The position numbers were made by a program, and so were the translations under genes. A stretch of 5,463 bases of DNA from Spirochaeta sp. (lineage in GTDB: Bacteria; Spirochaetota; Spirochaetia; Sphaerochaetales; Sphaerochaetaceae). Where the stretch lies: assembly GCA_020054965.1 (NCBI GenBank), contig JAIMZO010000118.1:1-5463 (forward strand), given 5' to 3'. Shown piece by piece: positions 1-5,463 of the stretch (positions are counted from its first letter, which is position 1; every line of letters starts with the position of its first letter). The notes beneath the pieces were generated by a model that saw nothing but the letters and a program-made list of their open reading frames with translations, did no database searches and was not told the origin of the DNA.

Positions 1-735
1 GATGACTCGGAGGGTACAAACCTCCTCATCGAGTGCAAGGGACCCGGCGTTGTGACCGGTGCAAACTTCGAGCGTGACCAGGTTGAGATCACCAACAAGG
101 ATCTGGTTCTTTTTACGATGATGGATGATGCCAACATCGAGATGGAAGTTCAGATAGACCTTGGTAGGGGCTATGTCCCGTCTGAAATCAACGAGAAGTA
201 TGTGGAAGAGATTGGGACCATCCCCATCGATGCCAGCTTCTCACCGGTTACCCGCGTAAAGTATTCGATTGAACCCACCCGTGTCGGCTATCGTAGTGAT
301 TATGACAAGCTTACACTGGAAATCTACACTGATGGTACGATTATTCCTCAGAATGCGCTTGCAGAGGCCGCTAAGATTGCAAAGGATTATTTCCAGATCT
401 TTATTAACTTTGATGAAACATTGATCAACAACAATGACGAGGTTGATGAAGAGGAGGAACGCGTCCGCAAGATTCTCAACACTTCCGTTGAGGAACTTGA
501 ATTGACAGTACGCTCCAGCAACTGCCTGAAGAACGCAAACATCCGGACCATCGGCGATCTCACCAAGAAGACTGAGGAAGAGATTGCAAAAACGAGGAAC
601 TTCGGGAAGAAGAGCCTCCAGGAAATTAAGGAAAAACTGAAGGAGTGGAATCTCAGCCTTGGGATGACCGACTACAGTGTCCTGAAAACTGCAATCAAAG
701 TACCAGGGAACAAGGAAGAAGAGAATGAAGCATAA
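1..735 (+). CDS. rpoA: DNA-directed RNA polymerase subunit alpha, 5'-truncated by the window edge
   Basis: Alpha subunit of RNA polymerase; its N-terminal domain dimerises to nucleate core assembly and its C-terminal domain contacts UP elements and activators. The frame is open from base 1 (first residues DDSEGTNLL), so the GTG at 52 is an internal valine, not a start. The 244 visible residues lack roughly the first 90-100 of a usual 310-350. The N-terminal domain end is seen in the DLGRGYVP motif and in [20 protein letters not shown], which match the conserved GRGYVP and D-A-x-[FY]-SPV-x-R-[IV]-x-Y segments. An acidic linker ([10 protein letters not shown]) follows. The C-terminal domain carries [11 protein letters not shown], whose arginine (codon 511-513) corresponds to the DNA-contacting R265 of E. 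coli, and [11 protein letters not shown], the second DNA-contact segment. The stop TAA at 733-735 lies inside rplQ, so the two are translationally linked. Identification is firm. Confidence 0.97.
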   Translation, partial: DDSEGTNLLIECKGPGVVTGANFERDQVEITNKDLVLFTMMDDANIEMEVQIDLGRGYVPSEINEKYVEEIGTIPIDASFSPVTRVKYSIEPTRVGYRSDYDKLTLEIYTDGTIIPQNALAEAAKIAKDYFQIFINFDETLINNNDEVDEEEERVRKILNTSVEELELTVRSSNCLKNANIRTIGDLTKKTEEEIAKTRNFGKKSLQEIKEKLKEWNLSLGMTDYSVLKTAIKVPGNKEEENEA

Positions 736-1162
736 GATTGGATTCAATGCGCTTAATAGAAGCTCTGCACACCGCAAAGCTTTGAAGCGCAACATGGTGA
801 CCAGTCTGTTCAGATATGAGCGGATTGAGACCACCAAGGCAAAAGCTCTGGAAGTACGCAAAATGGCTGAAAAAATGATCACCCGCGCTAAAGTTGACAA
901 TGTGGCCAATCGCCGCCAGATTGCACGGGACATTTATGATGAAGCAATTGTTGCAAAACTCTTCACAGAGATCGCTCCCTTGTTTGTCGAGAGGAAGGGC
1001 GGGTACACCCGTGTCCTGAAGACCGGCAATCGTCTCGGAGACGCAGCCGAGATGGTAATCCTCGAGCTGGTGGAGAAAACTTCAAAGCCCGAGAAGAAGG
1101 CTGAAAAGAAGGCCTCAAAACCAGCCAAGAAGGCTGAGAAGAAGGACAAAGAGGAGAAATAA
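725..1162 (+). CDS. rplQ: 50S ribosomal protein L17
   Basis: Large-subunit ribosomal protein L17, 145 residues. The start ([20 protein letters not shown]) matches the L17 signature of a basic N-terminus with an N-R-x-S-x-H-R segment, and the core shows [33 protein letters not shown]-like and [19 protein letters not shown] motifs typical of the family. The conserved core ends near residue 118. A lysine/alanine/proline tail of about 27 residues follows, built from a tandem 11-residue repeat, and is probably disordered. The gene begins inside the last codons of rpoA (11-base overlap), with AAGGA at 712-716 as ribosome binding site 8 bases before the ATG. This rpoA-rplQ order is the usual end of the alpha operon, and a terminator follows about 45 bases after the stop. 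Confidence 0.97.
   Translation: MKHKIGFNALNRSSAHRKALKRNMVTSLFRYERIETTKAKALEVRKMAEKMITRAKVDNVANRRQIARDIYDEAIVAKLFTEIAPLFVERKGGYTRVLKTGNRLGDAAEMVILELVEKTSKPEKKAEKKASKPAKKAEKKDKEEK
1082..1147 (+). repeat. Tandem 33-base repeat coding for the Lys-rich tail of L17
   Basis: Two adjacent 33-base units (1082-1114 and 1115-1147) encode [11 protein letters not shown] and [11 protein letters not shown]. By eye they agree at 27 of 33 bases, with differences partly at third codon positions. This fits an in-frame duplication within the low-complexity C-terminal extension of rplQ, followed by drift. Confidence 0.75.
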
Positions 1163-1193
1163 GCCTCTATTGGGTCTCTTCATCTGTAGTGTA

Positions 1194-1207
1194 TGCCCGT
1201 ATGGGCA
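1194..1207 (+). other. Short hairpin between rplQ and the terminator
   Basis: TGCCC (1194-1198) and GGGCA (1203-1207) pair as a 5-bp GC-rich stem around the four-base loop GTAT. It has no T-run of its own and stands immediately before the main terminator stem, so it may stabilise the 3' end of the rplQ transcript. The functional role is inferred. Confidence 0.45.
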
Positions 1208-1238
1208 AAGCCGCTGTTGTAATGACAGCGGTTTTGTT
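1208..1238 (+). terminator. Rho-independent terminator of the rpoA-rplQ operon
   Basis: CCGCTGT (1211-1217) and ACAGCGG (1225-1231) form a perfect 7-bp stem around a 7-base loop. The stem can extend outward through one G-T and further A-T pairs. The run TTTTGTTT follows directly at 1232-1239. The position, 45-70 bases after the rplQ stop and before an independent promoter, fits the end of the ribosomal-protein transcription unit. Confidence 0.85.
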
Positions 1239-1256
1239 TAGTCTTCTGAAAGCACA

Positions 1257-1302
1257 ATTATCAACAATCTGTTGAACAACTTGTACTGTAAGACAAGATA
1301 AT
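1257..1302. repeat. Cluster of short inverted repeats upstream of the rny promoter
   Basis: Three imperfectly nested dyads are visible: TCAACA/TGTTGA at 1261-1266 and 1270-1275 (three-base gap), CTTGT/ACAAG at 1280-1284 and 1293-1297, and an outer pair ATTATC/GATAAT at 1257-1262 and 1297-1302. They lie 15-60 bases upstream of the -35 box of the rny promoter, where an operator or activator site could sit. AT-rich DNA yields such dyads by chance, so function is uncertain. Confidence 0.3.
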
Positions 1303-1316
1303 GAATGGGTTTAGCC

Positions 1317-1345
1317 TTGACAATTCTGACAGCCGTACGTATTAT
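1317..1345 (+). promoter_or_regulatory. Sigma70-type promoter of the rny-ymdB-tlyA unit
   Basis: A perfect -35 box TTGACA (1317-1322) is followed after 17 bases by a -10 box TATTAT (1340-1345), one base off consensus. Transcription would start near 1352, giving a leader of about 20 bases before the rny ATG. A second TATAAT at 1354-1359 has no matching -35 box and lies next to the ribosome binding site, so the first pair is preferred. Confidence 0.85.
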
Positions 1346-1359
1346 TGTACCATTATAAT

Positions 1360-1365
1360 AGGGGG
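1360..1365 (+). promoter_or_regulatory. Ribosome binding site of rny
   Basis: AGGGGG ends six bases before the ATG at 1372. It supports this start for rny, whose product then begins exactly with its membrane segment. Confidence 0.7.
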
Positions 1366-1371
1366 TAGTAT

Positions 1372-2904
1372 ATGAACAATATACTTTTGATCCTCCTAAG
1401 TTGTTTTATTGGTATCATCTTTGGTTGGTTAGGCCGTTGGCTGTATGCGAAATTTAAGCTTACCTCCGTTGAACAGAAAGCTATTAGGTTGAATGAGGAA
1501 GCTATAAAGGAAGCGGAAGCAAAAAGCAAAGAGCTTTTGCTTGAGACTCGGGATCAGTTGTTGAAAGAACAACAACAGCAGGAACGAGAGGCTAGAGAGA
1601 GACGGATTGAACTGCAACGTTCTGAGAGAAGACTCACGCAAAAAGAGGAAAATCTCGAGCATAAGCAGGCTGAATTGGATGCTATCAAAAAGCAATTGGG
1701 AGATTGGGAAGAAAACCTTTCCAAGAAAGAACAAGAGATTGCTGAGAAAGAAGGCAGCTTGATTACTGAACTTGAACGTATCGCTGGACTTTCCGCTGAT
1801 GAAGCTAAAAATATCATCATGGAAACCATGTACAACGATGCGAGGAGAGATGCCCAGCTCATGATCAACAAGATTGAGCAGGAGGCCCAGCTCTCCGCTG
1901 ACAAAAAAGCAAGGGATATCGTCGTTACCTCGATTCAAAGGTTGGCAACAGAGGTCGTCAGTGATGTAACGGTTAGTTCGGTGAATCTTCCCAGTGATGA
2001 GATGAAAGGTAGGATAATCGGTCGTGAAGGCCGCAATATCCGTACCCTGGAAACGCTCACCGGTGTGGATGTAATCATTGATGATACGCCAGAGGCTGTA
2101 GTTATTTCCTGTTTTGACCCAGTCAGGAAGGAAATTGCTCGTGCCGCGCTCGAGAGACTTGTCCAGGATGGAAGAATCCATCCTGCCCGTATCGAAGAGG
2201 TGGTGAACAAAGTATCGAAGGAAGTTGGTAGAATCATTGCAGACGAAGGTGAGAAAGTCATCTTCGATTTAGGGGTGCACAATGTGAGCCCTGAGATGAT
2301 TCGAGCCCTTGGTCGGCTATACTTTAGAACCAGCTATGGGCAAAATGTGTTGAATCATTCAAAGGAAGTAGCCATACTCTCCGGCATGATCGCCAGTGAG
2401 GTCGGTGCAAATAGTGAGTTGGCACTTCGTGCTGGACTCCTGCATGACATTGGAAAAGGAGCTGAGACTGAGAGTGACGCAAACCACGCTGAAATGGGTG
2501 CGGAAATGGCAAAACGACTTGGGGAGGATCCCAAGATTGTAAATGCCATCCTTGCTCACCACAACGATACAGAACCGCAGACCCTGGAAGCAGTAATTGT
2601 CCAGATAGCCGATGCTATCAGTGCAGCACGGCCAGGAGCAAGACGGGAGACGCTCGATAATTATATCAAGCGTCTTGAGTCACTTGAACACATCGCTGAG
2701 AGTTTTGAAGGCGTGGATAAGGCATATGCCATCCAAGCCGGTAGAGAACTCAGGATTCTGGTTAATAATGACCAGGTGAACGACGATGGGGCTAAGGAAA
2801 TTGCCAAGGGCATCGCCAGTCGTATCGAAGCTGAACTGAGGTATCCGGGCAGAATCAAGGTGACCATCATCCGTGAGATGAGGGTTGTCGAGTACGCTAG
2901 GTAG
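1372..2904 (+). CDS. rny: Ribonuclease Y
   Basis: Membrane-anchored endoribonuclease that initiates mRNA decay, 510 residues (B. subtilis RNase Y has about 520). Domains in order: an N-terminal transmembrane helix (about residues 3-25, rich in L, I, F and W); a long charged coiled coil (about 35-190, rich in E, K, Q and R); a KH RNA-binding domain with the motif GRIIGREGRNIRTLE at about 213-227; and an HD domain with LLHDIGK (H358, D359), a downstream AHH (H396, H397) and IADAISAARPGAR containing D414. These are the metal-binding positions expected of an active HD nuclease. The C-terminus IKVTIIREMRVVEYAR is the family ending. Nothing is missing or broken. The gene has its own promoter and leads a unit with ymdB directly behind it. 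The first 250 bases look more AT-rich than the rest, probably reflecting the lysine/glutamate-rich coiled coil. Confidence 0.98.
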   Translation: MNNILLILLSCFIGIIFGWLGRWLYAKFKLTSVEQKAIRLNEEAIKEAEAKSKELLLETRDQLLKEQQQQEREARERRIELQRSERRLTQKEENLEHKQAELDAIKKQLGDWEENLSKKEQEIAEKEGSLITELERIAGLSADEAKNIIMETMYNDARRDAQLMINKIEQEAQLSADKKARDIVVTSIQRLATEVVSDVTVSSVNLPSDEMKGRIIGREGRNIRTLETLTGVDVIIDDTPEAVVISCFDPVRKEIARAALERLVQDGRIHPARIEEVVNKVSKEVGRIIADEGEKVIFDLGVHNVSPEMIRALGRLYFRTSYGQNVLNHSKEVAILSGMIASEVGANSELALRAGLLHDIGKGAETESDANHAEMGAEMAKRLGEDPKIVNAILAHHNDTEPQTLEAVIVQIADAISAARPGARRETLDNYIKRLESLEHIAESFEGVDKAYAIQAGRELRILVNNDQVNDDGAKEIAKGIASRIEAELRYPGRIKVTIIREMRVVEYAR

Positions 2905-2929
2905 GTTGTTTGTGTCTGATACTAAAACA

Positions 2930-3712
2930 ATGGTAGTCCTGCTTTTGGGCGATGTCTGTGGACAGCCCGGGAGCAGGGCTCTCTTTCTTGGATTACATAC
3001 ATTGGTCAAGGATTATCGAGCTGACATGGTTGTCGTGAATGGCGAGAATGCAGCCGGTGGTTTTGGCCTGAATGTTGATTTGATGAACCAATTCTTCTCA
3101 CTTGGGGTGAATGTGATCACCAGTGGGAACCATATCTGGCAGCAGGATGACCTAAGGCCATTACTGGATAGCGAGAAACGTTTGCTTCGTCCTGCCAACT
3201 ATCCCCCTGCAGCACCTGGGCATGGTTCTGTAGTCGTTGAGGTCAAGGGTCATAAGGTTGGCGTCCTCAACCTGCAAGGGAGGCAGTCCCTGCCATCCAT
3301 TGATTGTCCTTTCCGGGTTGGTGCTGACCAAGTGGCAAAGTTGCGAAAGCAGACTCCCCTTATCTTTGTAGATTTCCATGCAGAGAACCCTGAGGAGAAA
3401 GAAGCCCTGGCGCTCTATCTTGATGGCAAAGTGAGTGCGGTGGTTGGGACACATACCCACGTACAGACAGCTGATGAGAAGATTCTTCCCCATAAGACTG
3501 CCTACATTACGGATCTAGGTTTTTGCGGCCCGTCTGAGAGTGTTATCGGCTCGAAGCCTGATATTTCGATTGCAAGGCAACTTACCCAAATGCCGCTACG
3601 CAGCGAGATTGCTGATACCGCACCGGTCATCCAGGGGGTATGCATTACCCTGGATACTGCCAGTGGACAGGCGCTCAGTATCGAACGATTTACGAGGTTG
3701 TACGATATTTGA
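2930..3712 (+). CDS. ymdB: YmdB-type (TIGR00282) calcineurin-like metallophosphoesterase
   Basis: Cytoplasmic dinuclear-metal phosphodiesterase; the B. subtilis homologue hydrolyses cyclic nucleotides and affects biofilm and motility decisions. With the ATG at 2930 the product is 260 residues, and the metal-site residues fall at D8 (LLLGDVCG), E39 and N40 (VVNGENAAGG), N67 (SGNHIW), H150 (DFHAE), H175 and H177 (GTHTHVQTAD). These are the same numbers as in B. subtilis YmdB, so the catalytic set is complete. Other family blocks seen are LRPANYPP, NLQGR and AYITDLGFCGP. Start choice: GTG at 2912 has a possible AGGTAGG site (2899-2905) six bases before it and would add six residues, while the ATG at 2930 has no Shine-Dalgarno but fits the family N-terminus exactly. 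A TTG at 2885, inside rny, is unlikely. The gene follows rny closely, as in Firmicutes, and its TGA overlaps the tlyA ATG. Confidence 0.95.
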   Translation: MVVLLLGDVCGQPGSRALFLGLHTLVKDYRADMVVVNGENAAGGFGLNVDLMNQFFSLGVNVITSGNHIWQQDDLRPLLDSEKRLLRPANYPPAAPGHGSVVVEVKGHKVGVLNLQGRQSLPSIDCPFRVGADQVAKLRKQTPLIFVDFHAENPEEKEALALYLDGKVSAVVGTHTHVQTADEKILPHKTAYITDLGFCGPSESVIGSKPDISIARQLTQMPLRSEIADTAPVIQGVCITLDTASGQALSIERFTRLYDI

Positions 3713-4488
3713 TGAAAGAGAGGAAGGTAGCCCTGCTGCAGGCCCTCTGCCAGCAGCATGATGAGTACACCAAGGACCAACTCACTGCATACATCGTCTG
3801 TCGTAATGTATTGGTGGATGGGGTGCTGTCCACTGATCCCAAGCAGTTGGTGTCCTCTCATGCAACCTTTTCTTTTACCTTTGATACCTATGTCTCCCGT
3901 GGTGGTTACAAGCTTGAGCATGCCCTCGATACGTTTTCCCTGGATGTAAGCGGATTGGTGATGCTTGATGCGGGGTCTTCCACTGGAGGCTTCACTGATT
4001 GCCTGCTCAAGCGTGGGGCTGCCTTGGTGCATAGTGTGGATGTAGGGTACAACCAGCTTGATTGGAAACTCCGCACCAATGAGCAAGTGCAGGTACATGA
4101 ACGGCAGAACATCATGGCCTTGGAGGACTTGGATCCTCCTTGCGATGCTGCTGTATGCGATCTTTCCTTCCGTTCCATCGCTGGAGCCGCAAGCCATATC
4201 CTTTCACTCTGCAACAATACCTGGTTGGTCTCTCTGATCAAGCCGCAGTTTGAAGTGCCAAAGGGCTTGGCGGATTTCAACGGGGTTGTTGAGGAGCCTG
4301 AGGTGCTTTTGGATGTTATGCTCAGAGTGTTTGATTTGCTTGAAGAGGATGGGGTAGGCATACACAAACTTACCAAAAGTCCACTCAAGGGTCACAAGGG
4401 TAATGTTGAATTCCTTGCATTCCTGAAAACAGAGGCCGGAATGGATAAGAATTCCTTTGCATCGCGAGTAAAGGCTCTATTGTCCTAA
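3712..4488 (+). CDS. tlyA: TlyA family rRNA (cytidine-2'-O)-methyltransferase
   Basis: SAM-dependent 2'-O-methyltransferase. TlyA homologues modify cytidines in 16S and/or 23S rRNA, and the family is often annotated as hemolysin. The product is 258 residues. Residues 1-45 should be the S4 RNA-binding domain; only the second half (TKDQLTAYIVCRNVLVDG) resembles it and the usual RLD opening is absent. The Rossmann FtsJ-type domain follows: YVSRGGYKLEHAL (K67), the SAM-binding loop LDAGSSTGGFTDCLL (D86), VDVGYNQLDWKLR (D110), CDLSF (D150), LIKPQFE (K177) and KGHKGNVEFL (E233). K67-D150-K177-E233 gives the K-D-K-E tetrad of this enzyme class, so activity is likely. The start at 3712 overlaps the ymdB stop (TGATG), implying coupled translation, with a weak GAGG at 3694-3697. 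An ATG at 3640 in the same frame would overlap ymdB by 73 bases and adds non-family sequence. Confidence 0.95.
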   Translation: MKERKVALLQALCQQHDEYTKDQLTAYIVCRNVLVDGVLSTDPKQLVSSHATFSFTFDTYVSRGGYKLEHALDTFSLDVSGLVMLDAGSSTGGFTDCLLKRGAALVHSVDVGYNQLDWKLRTNEQVQVHERQNIMALEDLDPPCDAAVCDLSFRSIAGAASHILSLCNNTWLVSLIKPQFEVPKGLADFNGVVEEPEVLLDVMLRVFDLLEEDGVGIHKLTKSPLKGHKGNVEFLAFLKTEAGMDKNSFASRVKALLS

Positions 4489-5019
4489 CGGTACTCCCTC
4501 AACCAGCATAACCAGATCCTTGACCTGGCTGAATGCCAGAGCAGTGGTTTTCATCTGTTCTGTAGCTTTCTCAATATCCAAGCTATCCAAGAAGTCCTTA
4601 CTTACATCAACAAAAAGAATCTTGTTTGACAGCGTTACTCCGATGAGGGAGGTTTTTGGGTGAATATAGCTCACCAATCCTAAGCTGAGAACCTCTCTCG
4701 TAGGTCCCTTGAGCAGTGCCTCATAACTGTCATGGTATTGGCTTCCTCCCATTCGTTTGGTCTGGAGGGAAACCAGTTGCTGCTTTCCACTGGCTGTGAC
4801 GAATGCGACCTGTACTGTCCTGTCTTGAGTCGAGAGAAGGGGGCTGTTCTCCCCTTGCCGGGCATACTGGAGAACACCACTGGAAACGACTGCTTCGCGA
4901 ACCCTTGGATAGCCAAGGACGAAAACACCAAGGGTGAAAAGGAGCCATGCCAGCAGTATAAACAGGGGAGGGATAGTGCGTCTTGGTTTGGGAGTTTTAT
5001 CCATTTCCATGGGAGTCAT
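4477..5019 (-). CDS. Membrane-anchored GerMN-domain protein
   Basis: The product is 180 residues. A short basic N-terminus (K8, K11, R13, R14) is followed by one strongly hydrophobic segment at about 18-37 with no lipobox cysteine, which predicts an N-terminal anchor with the rest outside the cytoplasmic membrane. Residues about 67-179 resemble the GerMN domain (Pfam PF10646, named from spore germination protein GerM): YEALLKGPT (99-107), a GLVSYIHPKTSLIGVTLSNKI stretch split over two strands (114-134), FVDVSKDFL (136-144) and the ending VKDLVMLVEGVPLG. The domain also occurs in non-sporulating bacteria, and its molecular function is not settled. Three in-frame ATGs (5019, 5010, 5004) compete and none has a clear Shine-Dalgarno; the outermost is listed, and an in-frame TAA upstream rules out a longer form. 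The gene ends tail to tail with tlyA, overlapping by 12 bases, and diverges from ptsI. Confidence 0.85.
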   Translation of the reverse strand: MTPMEMDKTPKPRRTIPPLFILLAWLLFTLGVFVLGYPRVREAVVSSGVLQYARQGENSPLLSTQDRTVQVAFVTASGKQQLVSLQTKRMGGSQYHDSYEALLKGPTREVLSLGLVSYIHPKTSLIGVTLSNKILFVDVSKDFLDSLDIEKATEQMKTTALAFSQVKDLVMLVEGVPLGQ

Positions 5020-5048
5020 TCTACCAGAACTGTAGGAGGGTTTCCAGC

Positions 5049-5077
5049 TTTACATCTGACCATAAAGTCCGTATAGT
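5049..5077 (+). promoter_or_regulatory. Sigma70-type promoter of ptsI
   Basis: TTTACA (5049-5054) and TATAGT (5072-5077) are separated by exactly 17 bases, each one mismatch from consensus. The expected start of transcription is about 5083-5085, only two to four bases before the ptsI ATG at 5087, which predicts a leaderless or near-leaderless transcript. Confidence 0.7.
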
Positions 5078-5086
5078 ACATTACAT

Positions 5087-5463
5087 ATGAGGATATACAA
5101 GGGTATAGCGGCTTCAGAGGGGCTCGCAAAGGGCAAGGCGTTGGTGCATCGTAACGCCGCAAGTGCTGCAGAAAAACGGCATATCCTTGCAGATGACGTG
5201 GCAGCAGAGCTTGAGAAATTCAGGGGAGCTGTCAATACGGCGAGAGCACATCTGCAAGAACACAACACCGGCGAGATTTCCAAAGAATCGAAGGATATCC
5301 TTGAGACCCACTTGATGATGCTTGATGATCCCGAGTATATCGGGCAGATCGAGGCATATATCACGACCAACTTGGTGTGTAGCCAATGGGCCATCGATTC
5401 TGTAACGAATGAGATGGTACGCCTGCTCGGGCAATCCACGGATGAGTTGCTGCGTGAACGAGC
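5087..5463 (+). CDS. ptsI: Phosphoenolpyruvate-protein phosphotransferase (PTS enzyme I), 3'-truncated by the window edge
   Basis: Enzyme I takes phosphate from phosphoenolpyruvate and passes it to HPr, the first step of PTS sugar uptake, in the cytoplasm. The visible 125 codons (of about 570-590) read MRIYKGIAASEGLAKGKALV, matching the GIAASPGIAIGKA opening of the family with E in place of P. A helical HPr-binding region follows: SKDILETHLMMLDDPEYIGQIEAYI, corresponding to the FEAHL-x-L-EDPE signature, then QWAIDSV and DELLRER. No GAF domain precedes it, so it is the sugar-PTS type rather than PtsP. The phosphorylated histidine and the PEP-binding barrel lie beyond the window, so activity cannot be judged. 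No Shine-Dalgarno stands before the ATG and no other start exists in frame nearby. ptsH is not directly upstream; the neighbour is the divergent GerMN gene. Confidence 0.93.
   Translation, partial: MRIYKGIAASEGLAKGKALVHRNAASAAEKRHILADDVAAELEKFRGAVNTARAHLQEHNTGEISKESKDILETHLMMLDDPEYIGQIEAYITTNLVCSQWAIDSVTNEMVRLLGQSTDELLRER

Noticed and set aside
52..54. GTG as a start of rpoA
   Set aside because: The frame is open back to base 1 with residues that fit the alpha subunit, so the gene is cut by the window edge rather than starting here.
241..933. 230-codon open frame on the minus strand
   Set aside because: It lies opposite rpoA and rplQ, has no recognisable domain, and its cysteine/leucine-rich sequence is what the reverse of these coding frames gives.
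1272..1302. Second promoter upstream of rny (TTGAAC with GATAAT)
   Set aside because: The 19-base spacing and weaker boxes make it inferior to the TTGACA/TATTAT pair just downstream.
1429..2181. 250-codon open frame on the minus strand opposite rny
   Set aside because: The serine/leucine/phenylalanine-rich translation is the antisense of the lysine/glutamate-rich coiled coil of RNase Y; there is no domain or independent start signal.
3277..3291. AGGGA/TCCCT hairpin inside ymdB
   Set aside because: It encodes the conserved LQGRQSLPS segment, has a short stem and no T-run; probably a coincidence of codons.
3502..4197. 231-codon open frame on the minus strand opposite ymdB and tlyA
   Set aside because: It spans the junction of two well-supported genes on the other strand and shows no family motif.
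4732..5076. Plus-strand open frame of 114 codons, with AGGAGG at 5033-5039 near its end
   Set aside because: It is antisense to the GerMN gene and has no domain; the AGGAGG has no start codon at a suitable distance after it, so it is not a ribosome binding site for ptsI or a small gene.
5070..5100. Possible minus-strand promoter for the GerMN gene (TTGTAT, 16 bases, TACTAT)
   Set aside because: The -35 box matches only three of six consensus positions and the -10 box four of six; too weak to list.

Overview
The window reads as ordinary bacterial chromosome, densely packed with housekeeping genes and with roughly balanced base composition. The gene set (an rpoA-rplQ operon end, an RNase Y gene, a YmdB-type phosphodiesterase gene, a TlyA-type rRNA methyltransferase gene, a membrane-anchored GerMN-domain protein and the start of PTS enzyme I) and the protein sequences suggest a spirochaete, most likely a free-living or gut saccharolytic type such as Sphaerochaeta. 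This assignment is inferred from protein character and gene content, not from a database match.

Layout. Positions 1-1162 hold the end of a ribosomal-protein operon: the 3' part of rpoA, overlapping rplQ by 11 bases. Positions 1163-1371 contain a rho-independent terminator (with a smaller hairpin just before it), a set of short palindromes, and a near-consensus sigma70-type promoter (TTGACA, 17 bases, TATTAT). Positions 1372-4488 form a tight three-gene unit, rny-ymdB-tlyA. The first two genes are about 25 bases apart or less, and the last two overlap by one base in a TGATG junction. On the minus strand, 5019-4477 encodes a small membrane-anchored GerMN protein that meets tlyA tail to tail with a 12-base overlap. 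After a 67-base divergent spacer, ptsI starts at 5087 and runs off the right edge.

How the genes work together. rpoA and rplQ supply the transcription and translation machinery. The rny unit joins mRNA decay (RNase Y) with a cyclic-nucleotide phosphodiesterase (YmdB), a pairing also known from Firmicutes, and here adds an rRNA 2'-O-methyltransferase (TlyA). ptsI would be the energy-coupling enzyme of sugar transport. The GerMN protein has no assigned role.

I see no mobile element, CRISPR array, tRNA, rRNA or defence system, and I do not think a new multi-gene system is hidden here. The most interesting local signal is at ptsI: a good promoter sits so close to the ATG, with no Shine-Dalgarno sequence, that the mRNA is predicted to be leaderless or nearly so.
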